DNA of 64,000 bases from Neodiprion pinetum (Eukaryota; Arthropoda; Insecta; Hymenoptera; Diprionidae). Where the stretch lies: NCBI RefSeq assembly GCF_021155775.2, contig NC_060235.2:39472607-39536606 (forward strand), given 5' to 3'. Position 1 is the first letter of the stretch; each line of letters begins with the position of its first letter. A program made the translations under genes and the position numbers. The notes beneath the pieces were generated by a model that was not told the origin of the DNA, ran no database searches, and saw only the letters and a list, made by a program, of their open reading frames with translations. Below are positions 28,983 to 37,584 of this stretch, piece after piece.

Positions 28983-30744
28983 TTGTTATGTTTATAGACG
29001 TTAAATACTGTAAGAAAGTTAAAAAATTTTGTTGAAATTCAATTTTGAAGACGACGTATACGAAGTTTAATTAATTACGTAACACACAGGTGTGTAAACA
29101 AAAATTTTTAAACCACGTGGGAAGATAGCGAGTCGTGAAAAAATATGTCGCGTCACGATGCGAATTACTTTCTGCTATTTTCAAATTGACCATGGTCGTT
29201 TGGCGAATTCCGTATATTATATACTCGAAGTCGTGATTATCGATTGTAATCGTCAATTTCGGAATCGAGTGAAGTCACGCGAACTTGCATGTTTTTAAGT
29301 AGGTATGTAATACGTATATATACACGACCTACATATAATATTATTATCATCCTACGCTGCAGCTTCATCAATCGAGTTAAAATTCGTTACGAATTAAGAT
29401 AACGTAACGATGCGTTTTTAGGTATAATCGTTATTTCGCAACTAATTCGGGACTGTCTACAAGTGCTCGTTAAATTTTATAAATGAATAAAAACATGTGT
29501 CCACAAATTTTCCAAACGCAATTCCTTCAAAGTCGTTCCAGTAAACTCAGGAGAATTTTAATATTTTTGACAGTATTTTCTTACTCACGTAAATCTTGTA
29601 CTAATTTCAGTCTAGTGAAAAATCACGTTAATTAATGCATGAATAATTATGTGAATCTTGTATATTTCTTTCAAATATCGTTCGACACTTTTTTCGAACC
29701 TTGCGTGTGAATTAATTTTTCCATTTCCTCGTACTCACGTAGAAATTGGCCATCCATCCATCCATCACGCGACAAAGTTTGTCGCCGGCTATTATTAACC
29801 ACGTGCACATACCTGTTGGTGGCAAAACAACGTGATATAAACGAGTAAAGTAAGCTGTCGGAAGACCGAAATAGAACGACCAAACCCTGAACTGGATGGG
29901 TTGGGTATCTGGAACGCGATCCACAAATCCTGACCTAGTTTAACGCTCCCAATTTGCTCTTTTTGACCTCATATTTCGTATATTCCACTACGCGGCTTAT
30001 CAAACTCACTACGCGTAGTAAAAAGCGTGAGGAAAAAACCGTATATCGTAAACTCGCGGTCTGGTGATACGAAAAACTTGTTACATCTTTTTTTTTTCCT
30101 AACAAGTGTGTCTACGAGACTGTTATAATTGCTACGTGATATTAAACGCGTATAACATACATGCCTGTAAAGTCTTTCTCAACTGAAGTTACAACTGGTG
30201 AGAGATAATAAATAAATAAATAATAAGAACAAGAATAGTAGTAATAAAAAAAGGTACAACTTTTTATACAAACACCATGATTATATATTCGGTTTGCCTT
30301 GACTCGCAGGGCAATAAGCTGATCTAATTAGGGTACGCGAAGCCCTATCAGCGTGATAAATATATAGCCACGTGTATATAGCTCTTTGATTCTCGGCCGT
30401 CATAGCTGAGAGCGCGACAGGCAAGTCGTCCGAGTATATTTTACTTCAGTACTGTAAAATGTGCGAACAAGGAACGGTTAAATCGCGGATAGCGTATTTG
30501 GAGGGTATAATAAAACAATCTCGAAAATTTCACTGTCACACGCACGATGAAATAATTAAACGTGCCGTTATTGTTATCTTGATAAAAGAACAAAAAAGAG
30601 AAAAGAAGAATTCCTCTTCATTCATTCGCCTTCCGAAAGACAGTTACATGTGGCGAATTTTCTAATACTTATGTTTTACTCTGATAACGAATTTACATCA
30701 GAATACGTTATATATATACCGTATATCTATATATTTATAAGAAT

Positions 30745-30782
<38 letters not shown>

Positions 30783-32156
30783 CAAAGATACAAAACAAGG
30801 CGTGCGCGGTGTTCGATTCACGAAGATTGTCGGTCGGTTCTTCCTGCTATTTATGCGATTATGTCATACCTTGTTAAATGATTGTTATATACGTGTCATG
30901 AATCGGGATAAATTTGCACAACCTTTTGTTACGCGAGATACAAAGAAAAAAGTTAAGGGGGGGCAGGGCACGTGACAATTAGACGGTTTTCCGAGTCGAT
31001 TGTCGAGGCCTCGCCTATATATGAAGATATTTCCATCGCGAGAACGGAGAAGAATATAAGATACATGATATAAGAAGAATACACCTGTACATTATTATTA
31101 TTATTATTTTTATAGCATATAGGGATAGATAAGATGAGACGTTGTTGTGTTATCTATAATTTCAAATCATTACTCCGTTGTGCTTTTCAGGCAAGGACAT
31201 GGCTCCGGTCCTCGGCGTTCCGCCGCCTCCGCCAGCCCCCCACATGGGACCAGACGGTCTTATCTTGCCGCGAAAGCCGAACAACCCCTACATCGGCTCG
31301 ATGAACCACAAGGACCTTCACCGAGAATTGCTGTTCAACCAGAGAGTGTGAGTATTGTACGAGAAGGAGCATAATTCCTGATTTATACAATACGTAGAGG
31401 TATAATAGTGTGTTATGTATCGCATAATAATAAACGCGGATTGCGTAACGATCAGTGCGCGTCTGTGTATTGTAATATACCCACATAACTCGTATTAGGA
31501 TGTTACGTGCTTCAGGTATTTAGCAACTTATTATACTTGGTGCGAATGAAATAATTATACGTGCGTATATAGTGATAATATTGTTTTAGTCCGGATGAAT
31601 CGCGAGTTTATAATTCTTGTGCATATATAGGTATATATGTATATATCCATCTGTATACATTTATAATGTTATAGTATACTTAACGTATTATCAGCACAGC
31701 TGGAGCGTTGCCTTCCGTTCGGTGGGTTGCGTTATTCTGTTTGTTTTATGGATGTACGTCATCTCTGGACTAATGTATATGTGTAGATTACATTATGTTC
31801 AGGCGTGCATTTATGTATATGTATGTAGAAATTCTATCACGCCGTATATGGCGTTACACTAGCGGTGTATAAGAACGAGATAAGGAAGATGAACAGGAAA
31901 GTTTTTGCACTGACTCCGATTATACTTGTAAAATGTATATTTATCATTACGCGTTAAAATTCAGGGTGTGGAAAGGACAAAGATATAGAGGAATGTAATT
32001 ATAACAGCGGGTTTTTCAGAAAGTGTTTGCTGATATCAGCAGGAGAAAATTAATGACGGAATGATTATTTTCCAGTAACTATGACGGACACTGAAATCTC
32101 GTTTCACTTCAAGTTCAAAGGGTCTTTTCAACGCTGAACTTCTTATTGTTCTTGAA

Positions 32157-32241
<85 letters not shown>

Positions 32242-35200
32242 TTGGAATGTTCCTTAGTGTGAACGAAACACTCCGAGTAGTCGTGGAATATATATGTATT
32301 ACATAATATACATTATAGAATGGCTTAAATTGATTCTGAAATTCCTTTGAGTGAAATGTTTTTGCCTAATATTCAAACAGGGGTAAGAACATACTGAATC
32401 AAAAAAGCGAGCTTCAACGAGCACTCGAAAAACAGCGGGAGGCAGCCTCGAGAAAGGAGGCCGAGAGAATACGGGAGGAATCCTTCAAGGACGACCCAAG
32501 GACAGCGCTTCAACGTGCCATCGAGCAGAGAGCCAGACACATTCAACTCAAGGTCGGTATTTTTATTTTTCGGGTCAGGGGTCGGGGTCACGATGCATAT
32601 TTATCGATACACGGGGTATATAGATATACATACACGTGTACATTATCCATACAGCTTATAATTGTAAATATGTACCTACACTTTGCGCAAAGTTTACTCA
32701 CGTGGTAGAAAAGACGCGAATTAATAACGAAAGAAGACAAATTTCACATACGTACATACGAAATGGAAGGTCAATAGCGGATCGGACATCGAAAAAAGAA
32801 AAAAATAAACGACGCACGTACTTAAATATTATAAGCACTTTCCTAACGCAAGTTAAGGTGACTCGGATCAAAACGACTCTCATACTGATTTCTTTCATTT
32901 TCATATATATCCATCACGGAATTTCAGCGATAAAAATTTCATCTTGCCTGATTCCGAGTTTAAGGATTCCCCTTCGTAGAAAGTTATCGCCGGCTGTTGA
33001 TATCGCGTGTTCCTAAAAGCACTCCGCATTCATTATTGGTTCAATGCGTCGTATTCGTTTTTCTTTTTTTCAATTGAAAACAAACCCTATCAGTGCGGTG
33101 ATAATGGTCAAAGTAAAATTGAATTTTCATACTGTACGCGTTTCACTTTTCTTTTAGAAACCCGTTGAATTTTCATAAATTCCAAATTGTTTGTCTTCGG
33201 AAACGACGCGCCATAGAGTAAATATATATAGGTATAATACGCACCATAAAAAAAAGAAGCTCAAGAGTGAACCCTGATCGCGAGTGTTTTTTTTCCCACC
33301 CGCGAGATATGATCCTTCGAAAAGGGTTTGCTCGCTTGTTTGTTAGGTCAACACTCATGCCCTACACTCAACCCTATCCCCGTCCCCTCAAGATGGATAT
33401 TTCGACTTATTTTAAGACGCCCTGCATTCCCCACTCGAATATCACAACACGATTTATACACATACCGCATAACTCTGTCGACCGATCGCATAACTGCTTT
33501 TTTTTTTCTTTCTGTTAAACGGAACGCGTTTCCTAGATCGAATTGGGCTACATAATCGAAACGAGGAATACACTTTCTATCGTAGTCAGCCGTCCATCAA
33601 TCATTGGATAATAAATTCGCAAGATGACCGATTACATTAACGTATACGAAATCGTTTGACTAGGCCCCCTAGCTACTTCGGGTGTGAAAACTTTCATTTC
33701 ACTTGACGCCTCGCATCGTACGCAGTGTGTAATACACGCATACATAATAATTTCGAACCTGAAGCATAGCCTCGTTCTCCGTCGACGAAGTCGAAAATAT
33801 TACAGTCTCTGAAGTTACGCAGGTATAACGTTGTATGGAAACGGCGGTGAAATTTATTTTTTCAAACGAACTAATCCGAGTTAGTTTCGTTGTTTATCTA
33901 TGAACTCTGTAACGTATGATCAGCGAATATTTAGATTCTAGAAGGCGAACCCCTGCAGCGACGCGTCTTCGTTGAATTTATGGTCGGATTGACGTGTATG
34001 AGATTCAACACACACGGGGTTGTGTAACATATTACAGGACGTGCAAACATTCCACATGGAACTGATTGTTCCAGACCAAGGACCGCCCCGAAAACTAGTT
34101 GGACAGAAGAGAGAGACGAACAATAATTGCGAGCGTGTTTATCTTGATTTCCCGAAGGAATGTTTGCGAGAAAAGGCGCACGTAACCGTAATAATACAAA
34201 CTTGTGTACGAATGTGTGTGTCGTATGCGCGACTCGGAACGTGTCAGTGACTCATTCGGTATGAACGGAAACTATGCGATACGTTTATATCGAGATCGAA
34301 CATCGAAGTTTGAAACGCGAGTTCTGAAACAAAGAAAATTTGGTCACGTAACGCGTTGCCGCGGAAAACTCGAAATGACTGCACCAATCAATATATTATA
34401 ATTTAGGCTCCATAATGTTAATTTGAATGAACTAGTTAAGGATAAAAAAAAAAATTATTCGAAATCCAACAAAACGTACATCGTGAACGGTTCTCATCTT
34501 TTGTGGCCGCGATCCGATGCTAAAGAAAATAAATAAACAAACAAAATGATCGAGCGATTTGGGTGCAACCCAACGAAATATATATATTTACGCACGCAAG
34601 CACGCGCGTATAAATGCACACGATGTTTAAGAAGGAAAAAAGAAAAGAACCACACCTCAAGTCACGGCGCATATCGGTATAGTTATGCAGGTATGCGGAC
34701 AGTCTCAAATATCGACGGTGTCAGTGTCACGTTGTTTGGTTAGATATACGTATGGACAATGCGTTGGGTGAAACTTTGATCGGAACGTGATACATAGTCT
34801 TATACGTGACACATACGTACTACGGGATTAAAATTACACGACGGATATGCAAAGCAAGGATTGAAAACAATAATCAATAAGACGTTATACACAGGTGATA
34901 ATCAGTCTGTCGAGCCAGTCCAATTGATTGTTCGTCATCTTATTACTAAGCATATACGGATAGAAGAATATTTTTGTTGCATCATTACTCGTTACTTTTA
35001 ACACTTTCGAACATTCTATACGGAATCGAGAAAAAAAATTGGAATGCAGTGAAACGATAATTATCTATGGCTGGAAATCGAGAAGCGGCATCGTGGCTAT
35101 TGTCTCAATATTTTCTCATAACATCTGCTTATAATCCAATATTAAAATATCCTAAAACTACAATAAATACCTACCTGTTTCTTTGTGGTATGCGCTGTGG

Positions 35201-35444
35201 TTATTAATAACTGTCAATATTGTTATTACTGTCGCTAATATTAGTAATAAAGTTTTCCGAATTACATAGAGAGAAATGCAAAATTCTATCTGCTAACAAT
35301 TTGTATAGACGAAACACGCGATTATCATTATAATACGATTATTATTTTGCTTCTTATATCCAGGAACAGCCGGAGAGTATGGAACCTCCGAATCCTTTGG
35401 TAACAGCGAGAGCAAAGTTGAGAACACGGACGGAATCGCAGTGA
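3591..35444 (+). CDS. FAM107 (DUF1151) family protein, five coding exons
   Basis: The coding sequence joins 3591-3977, 20541-20610, 31191-31347, 32381-32552 and 35364-35444, giving 867 nt and 288 residues plus a TGA stop. All junctions are GT-AG and all phases match. The family domain covers about residues 176-262, with the hallmark DLHRELLFNQR followed by SELQRALEKQRE and a charged, probably helical stretch. The tail NPLVTARAKLRTRT aligns with the end of vertebrate FAM107A/B as I know them. The first 152 residues are Ser/Asn-rich and disordered-looking, an extension absent from the 131-144 residue vertebrate proteins. A proline run sits at 163-167. Vertebrate members (DRR1/TU3A) bind and bundle actin and respond to stress; the same role here is inference. 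An in-frame TAG at 3501 precedes the first in-frame ATG at 3591. The family call is strong for exons 3-5. The link to exons 1-2 rests on phase and splice sites only. Confidence 0.82.
5933..5969 (+). repeat. GA microsatellite
   Basis: An essentially pure GA dinucleotide run of about 36 bp. Confidence 0.9.
6118..6246. repeat. Short inverted-repeat segment, possible degraded foldback element
   Basis: AAGGCTGCGTTTCCAC (from about 6120) is matched in inverse by GTGAAACGCGGCTT (6230-6243). Termini of this kind are common in insect foldback elements, but I see no target-site duplication. Confidence 0.3.
8288..8410 (+). promoter_or_regulatory. Possible intronic promoter: CRE palindrome plus TATA
   Basis: TGACGTCA at 8288-8295 is followed about 110 bp later by GGGGTATATAACC (TATA near 8404). 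No coding exon with a start follows nearby, so this could be a non-coding first exon, an enhancer or chance. Confidence 0.2.
11365..11759. mobile_element. Foldback element (MITE-like) with TA target duplications
   Basis: Terminal inverted repeats of about 43 bp: CCGGGACAATCTCTTGAAAC... at the left and ...GTTTCAACAGATTGCCCCGG at the right, both running into the palindrome GCGCATGCGC. TA flanks both ends (11363-11364 and 11760-11761), as for Tc1/mariner-type insertions. The 395-bp interior has a frame of 116 codons that ends just past the element, but it shows no transposase motif, so the element is non-autonomous. Confidence 0.6.
14500..15265 (+). promoter_or_regulatory. G+C-rich promoter and candidate non-coding first exon
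   Basis: An abrupt G+C-rich, CpG-rich island (about 14520-14880) in an A+T-rich intron, with GGTCGGTCGGTT, a G-run at 14706-14728 and many repeated GAGTTGCGAGTC-type words. A good donor, GAAC|gtgagt, occurs at 15265. No coding start is evident. A transcript beginning here and splicing to 31191 could translate from the ATG at 31199. This is inference. Confidence 0.35.
14706..14728 (+). repeat. G-run, quadruplex-capable
   Basis: Almost uninterrupted G (one A) over 23 bp within the CpG-rich segment. Confidence 0.85.
15321..15516. mobile_element. Foldback element, family A copy 1
   Basis: Left end ATCGTTATCGTAACG and right end CGTTACAGTAACGAAACTAA are inverted. Interior words such as TGTAATGATTTT, ATGAGTA and CGCAATAACG recur in order in the element at 19748-19951, so the two are diverged copies. 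Confidence 0.45.
17411..17762. mobile_element. Large near-perfect inverted repeat (foldback element)
   Basis: Arms of about 160 bp (17411-17569 and 17602-17762) pair almost throughout around a 32-bp loop. The ends are ACTTGGGGAC and GTCCCCAAGT. Near-identical words flank it: GATACGTAT directly at the left and ATACGTAT four bases past the right end, a possible 8-bp target duplication. The arms still match closely, so the insertion is probably young. It has no coding capacity. Confidence 0.75.
19074..19110 (+). repeat. AAT microsatellite
   Basis: About 36 bp of AAT/ATA trinucleotide repeat with one interruption. Confidence 0.85.
19748..19951. mobile_element. Foldback element, family A copy 2
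   Basis: Termini GAAGTTAGTAACGTTATGGT and its inverse, CGATAACGTTACTAACTTC, enclose about 155 bp. It shares ordered interior words with the element at 15321-15516. No coding capacity. Confidence 0.6.
20541..20610 (+). CDS. FAM107 gene coding exon 2
   Basis: A 70-nt exon between the acceptor ttgttacag and the donor ACG|gtgagt. In phase 0 it encodes VVFNGTTTNESDSCTSGTSR followed by VTN, with the last base starting a glycine codon completed by exon 3. This matches both the phase-0 end of exon 1 and the phase-1 start of exon 3. It is Thr/Ser/Asn-rich. Confidence 0.72.
20980..21004 (+). repeat. TC microsatellite
   Basis: A pure TC run of about 24 bp. Confidence 0.9.
21166..21437. mobile_element. 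Foldback unit, family B copy 1
   Basis: The inverted arms run from about GTCTAACTTGTTTTCGGTCT to its counterpart near GGACAGAAAACAAGTTAG. A unit of 272 bp starting CGGGAGTATGCTGTGAAACT is repeated directly 283 bp downstream. No coding capacity. Confidence 0.7.
21449..21706. mobile_element. Foldback unit, family B copy 2
   Basis: Direct repeat of the unit at 21166-21437, starting CGGGAGTATTCTGCGAAACT, at an estimated 85-90% identity by eye, with the same internal inverted arms. The two copies form a tandem array separated by 11 bp. Confidence 0.7.
26603..26629 (+). repeat. TG microsatellite
   Basis: A pure TG run of 27 bp. Confidence 0.9.
27109..27144 (+). repeat. AAT microsatellite
   Basis: About 36 bp of AAT repeat, preceded by degenerate CTA/CTAAT units. 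Confidence 0.85.
28375..28453 (+). repeat. Long TC microsatellite
   Basis: About 79 bp of TC dinucleotides with a single CA interruption near 28441. It is in sense orientation within intron 2 of the FAM107 gene. Confidence 0.95.
28933..28982 (+). repeat. TA microsatellite
   Basis: A TA run of about 50 bp interrupted by one TG. Confidence 0.9.
30375..30504 (+). promoter_or_regulatory. TATA promoter candidate with possible alternative FAM107 first exon
   Basis: GTGTATATAGCTC (TATA near 30375) is followed about 25 bp later by an initiator-like GTCATAG. An ATG at 30459 in good context (taaaATG) opens MCEQGTVKSRIAYLE plus one G at a GAGG|gtataa donor (30504/30505). That phase is exactly what exon 3 at 31191 requires, predicting a 151-residue isoform. 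The donor is weak, so this is inference. Confidence 0.35.
30748..30781 (+). repeat. GA microsatellite
   Basis: A pure GA run of about 34 bp, 410 bp upstream of coding exon 3. Confidence 0.9.
31191..31347 (+). CDS. FAM107 gene coding exon 3 (start of conserved domain)
   Basis: The acceptor tgcttttcag precedes GC AAG GAC ATG. The exon encodes GKDMAPVLGVPPPPPAPHMG and then the start of the family domain, LILPRKPNNPYIGSMNHKDL, ending HRELLFNQR plus two bases of a valine codon at a gtgagt donor. The internal ATG at 31199 would start a 133-residue isoform, close to vertebrate FAM107B in length, if a non-coding first exon is used. Confidence 0.85.
31348..32380 (+). other. Intron 3 of the FAM107 gene
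   Basis: A 1.03-kb intron with no gene inside. Its notable content is the long GA tract at 32164-32237. Confidence 0.75.
32164..32237 (+). repeat. Long GA microsatellite
   Basis: A pure GA run of 74 bp, complementary to the TC tract at 28375-28453 on the other side of coding exon 3. Confidence 0.95.
32381..32552 (+). CDS. FAM107 gene coding exon 4 (helical core)
   Basis: The exon follows the acceptor attcaaacag and encodes residues 206-262: GKNILNQKSELQRALEKQRE, then an Arg/Lys/Glu-rich stretch expected to be helical, then TALQRAIEQRARHIQLK. It ends in phase 0 at a weak but usable donor (AAG|gtcggt). A 74-bp GA tract lies about 140 bp upstream. Confidence 0.85.
32553..35363 (+). other. Intron 4 of the FAM107 gene
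   Basis: A 2.8-kb A+T-rich intron. Open frames up to 126 codons occur but show no domain, no biased composition and no splice context. Confidence 0.7.
35364..35444 (+). CDS. FAM107 gene coding exon 5 (C-terminus and stop)
   Basis: The acceptor ttatatccag opens a phase-0 exon encoding EQPESMEPPNPLVTARAKLR and TRTESQ, then TGA. The PLVTARAKLR block matches the short conserved tail of the family. About 1.0-1.3 kb of 3' UTR follows. Confidence 0.83.
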   Translation, partial: EQPESMEPPNPLVTARAKLRTRTESQ

Positions 35445-36479
35445 GAAGAAACGAAAGGCGATAACGATTAACCTGCTCTAGAGCCTCTTTTCATCACCAC
35501 CTTCCTCTCAATCCAGTATGTATGATATCACATCCTGCGCAAGAAGGAGGCAGCTCAACTTTTTGCGATGAAAACATAGTACAAAAGACGTTAAAGTATA
35601 CCTAATACCTATATACCTATTGCAACACAATTCACGTACACGTATTACGTATACATGTGCAACCAAGATAAAATTCAATCGTATTGGAATCCAACGTCTG
35701 ATAGTGCTAGGCAATACGGCGTCAAAGAGTGAGTAATCAGTCGACCGTTTTAGTTCGATTGTATAAATATCAATCAAGACGGAGAAAATCACGTACAAGC
35801 TGTCAAGGGCTTTTATTGCGTTACGTAAAGTCTACCCGAAGCGAAGAATTAGAAACAAACAACTACTTTTACAATTTAATACAGCAATACCAGACAGTGG
35901 GCTTCTGATACGGATTTCCGCGTAGAAATGAAAAATCCACAATTGATAATAGAACTCGAGGCTCGACCCATGACGAACCCCGCAACGAACACGAAACGTG
36001 AATTGTGAACGATATCGACACTCTTAGTACTCTTAGTTGCGTTCGAGTCGCGTATCGGTTACGTTACGTTGTTCGTCTCATTACTCGATAGACTTACAGA
36101 AGATCTGACTGAAAAAGAGATAATATATATATATGTATAACAAAAAAGAAAAAAAACAGATTAATTTTCATAAAAATCCTATATTAAACGAAAAGTGAAA
36201 AAAAAAAGACAAAACGGAGCTACCTACTTTTTGATGCCTATTTTGAATCTTCAATTAATAATCGATACCATATATATATATACATATACTATATGTATAT
36301 ATACATATTATATTTGTACCATATTGTTCTATGTTATACTAGTTTTAATGTTTTAATCTTAGAAAATATGAATCGTATATAGTAATATTAATGTAATTAT
36401 TACTACCTGCAGTTAGCTAAATAGCTGGCTAATATCTAATGCCTGTATAGGAACCACCACCTACGCCCAACACATACAA

Positions 36480-36485
36480 AATAAA
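36480..36485 (+). terminator. Proximal poly(A) signal AATAAA, FAM107 gene
   Basis: A canonical AATAAA about 1.04 kb after the stop, followed by T-rich sequence. Likely an alternative cleavage site. Confidence 0.45.
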
Positions 36486-36699
36486 ATGCCTTACCAGGTC
36501 CTCTTTCCAACATCCCGAAGTAGAATAATGTACACCTTACACACATTCTGTTACGGAGACAGAGATTGAGGATTTTTGAAACAAGTGTTCTTTTTTTCTA
36601 TACCGAACTTAAATGTACTGTCTGAAATTAAGAGTTGTGCTAAATTGTACCCAACTTATTGTTAGATTACATTAATATGAATATTACCTAAATATGTCT

Positions 36700-36705
36700 A
36701 ATAAA
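36700..36705 (+). terminator. Distal poly(A) signal AATAAA, FAM107 gene
   Basis: A canonical AATAAA about 1.26 kb after the stop, followed within 60 bp by T-rich sequence. It lies only about 45 bp from a candidate minus-strand signal of MetAP2. Confidence 0.5.
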
Positions 36706-36747
36706 AGCACACACGCAGCATTTTACAGTTATAATTCCCAAATATAT

Positions 36748-36753
36748 TTTATT
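36748..36753 (-). terminator. Candidate poly(A) signal for MetAP2
   Basis: TTTATT on the plus strand reads AATAAA on the minus strand, about 630 bp after the MetAP2 stop. Two more copies occur around 36800. Which is used cannot be told from sequence. Confidence 0.35.
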
Positions 36754-37378
36754 TAACATTGACATTCATTTTTTTGTTCCTGTTGTGTTTTGTTGTCATT
36801 TATTTATTTTTTTCCCCTCTAATTCAGAACTGCAATCGTACTGGGAAAAATCACAACTGTACGTATAAAAAAGAAAATTCCGGTATCGAAATATAGCGAT
36901 ACGTAAATATGATTAAATGGGCTTCCAACATTAGCGTGTCAGATGAAAAAAACGCAAAAAAGAAAAAAAAAAAAACAAAGAACAAACGAAAAATGGAAAA
37001 CAAGTCTTGCTCAAATGCGGGTACACTGTATCATCCATATATATACACATATATACATTGCTATGTTGTATACATACATATACATATGACAAAAAATTAA
37101 CACACGATTTTTCAAAATATCAAACTCATTCGGTAGTTAAAAGTATTTGTTAAAGAGGATCCCGTGCTAACTTCTACGAATGAAAATCAAAGAGAGTTTC
37201 AAGACGAGGATACAGAGGTGGAATCTCACTTTTCTAGATGCGTCATGGGGGTAAAAGTCTTCCCGCCGTTGTTAGAAGTCTGATTTTAATTTTTAGAATA
37301 CTATTACGGGCTCGCCCTCTGTTCCCCGTTGAGGAGCATCCACGGACGACTTATTCGCTGCATTTGACCTCAACACAT

Positions 37379-37584
37379 CTAGTAATCATCACCCCGGGAT
37401 ATCACCTCCTTGCAGGTCGGGCGCAGCACCAAAGTATGCTCAAACTGAGCTGTGTAACATCCTCGGATGTCTACCAATGGTGGGTAAGCCTCCACCGCAT
37501 TTTTGTCACAAAGATCCTTCAGTGCCATCTGATACTTTGTGCAACCAACACGGTCTAGCCAGCGCTTGCAAAATGCCAGAGTAC
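37379..37584 (-). CDS. MetAP2: MetAP2 exon 6 (C-terminus and stop)
   Basis: Encodes GTLAFCKRWLDRVG to TCKEVISRGDDY and TAG, including the last metal ligand E457 in AQFEHT. It ends in the RGDDY tail typical of animal MetAP2. Confidence 0.97.

Larger units (their letters stand above)
20611..31190 (+). other. Intron 2 of the FAM107 gene (about 10.6 kb)
   Basis: No supported gene of its own. It contains a tandem pair of foldback units (21.2-21.7 kb), several long microsatellites (TC, TA, AAT, TG and GA) and a TATA-type promoter candidate with a possible alternative first exon near 30.4 kb. Confidence 0.6.
35445..36720 (+). other. 3' UTR of the FAM107 gene
   Basis: A+T-rich sequence without further open frames between the stop and two AATAAA signals (36480 and 36700). 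The extent is inferred from those signals only. Confidence 0.55.
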
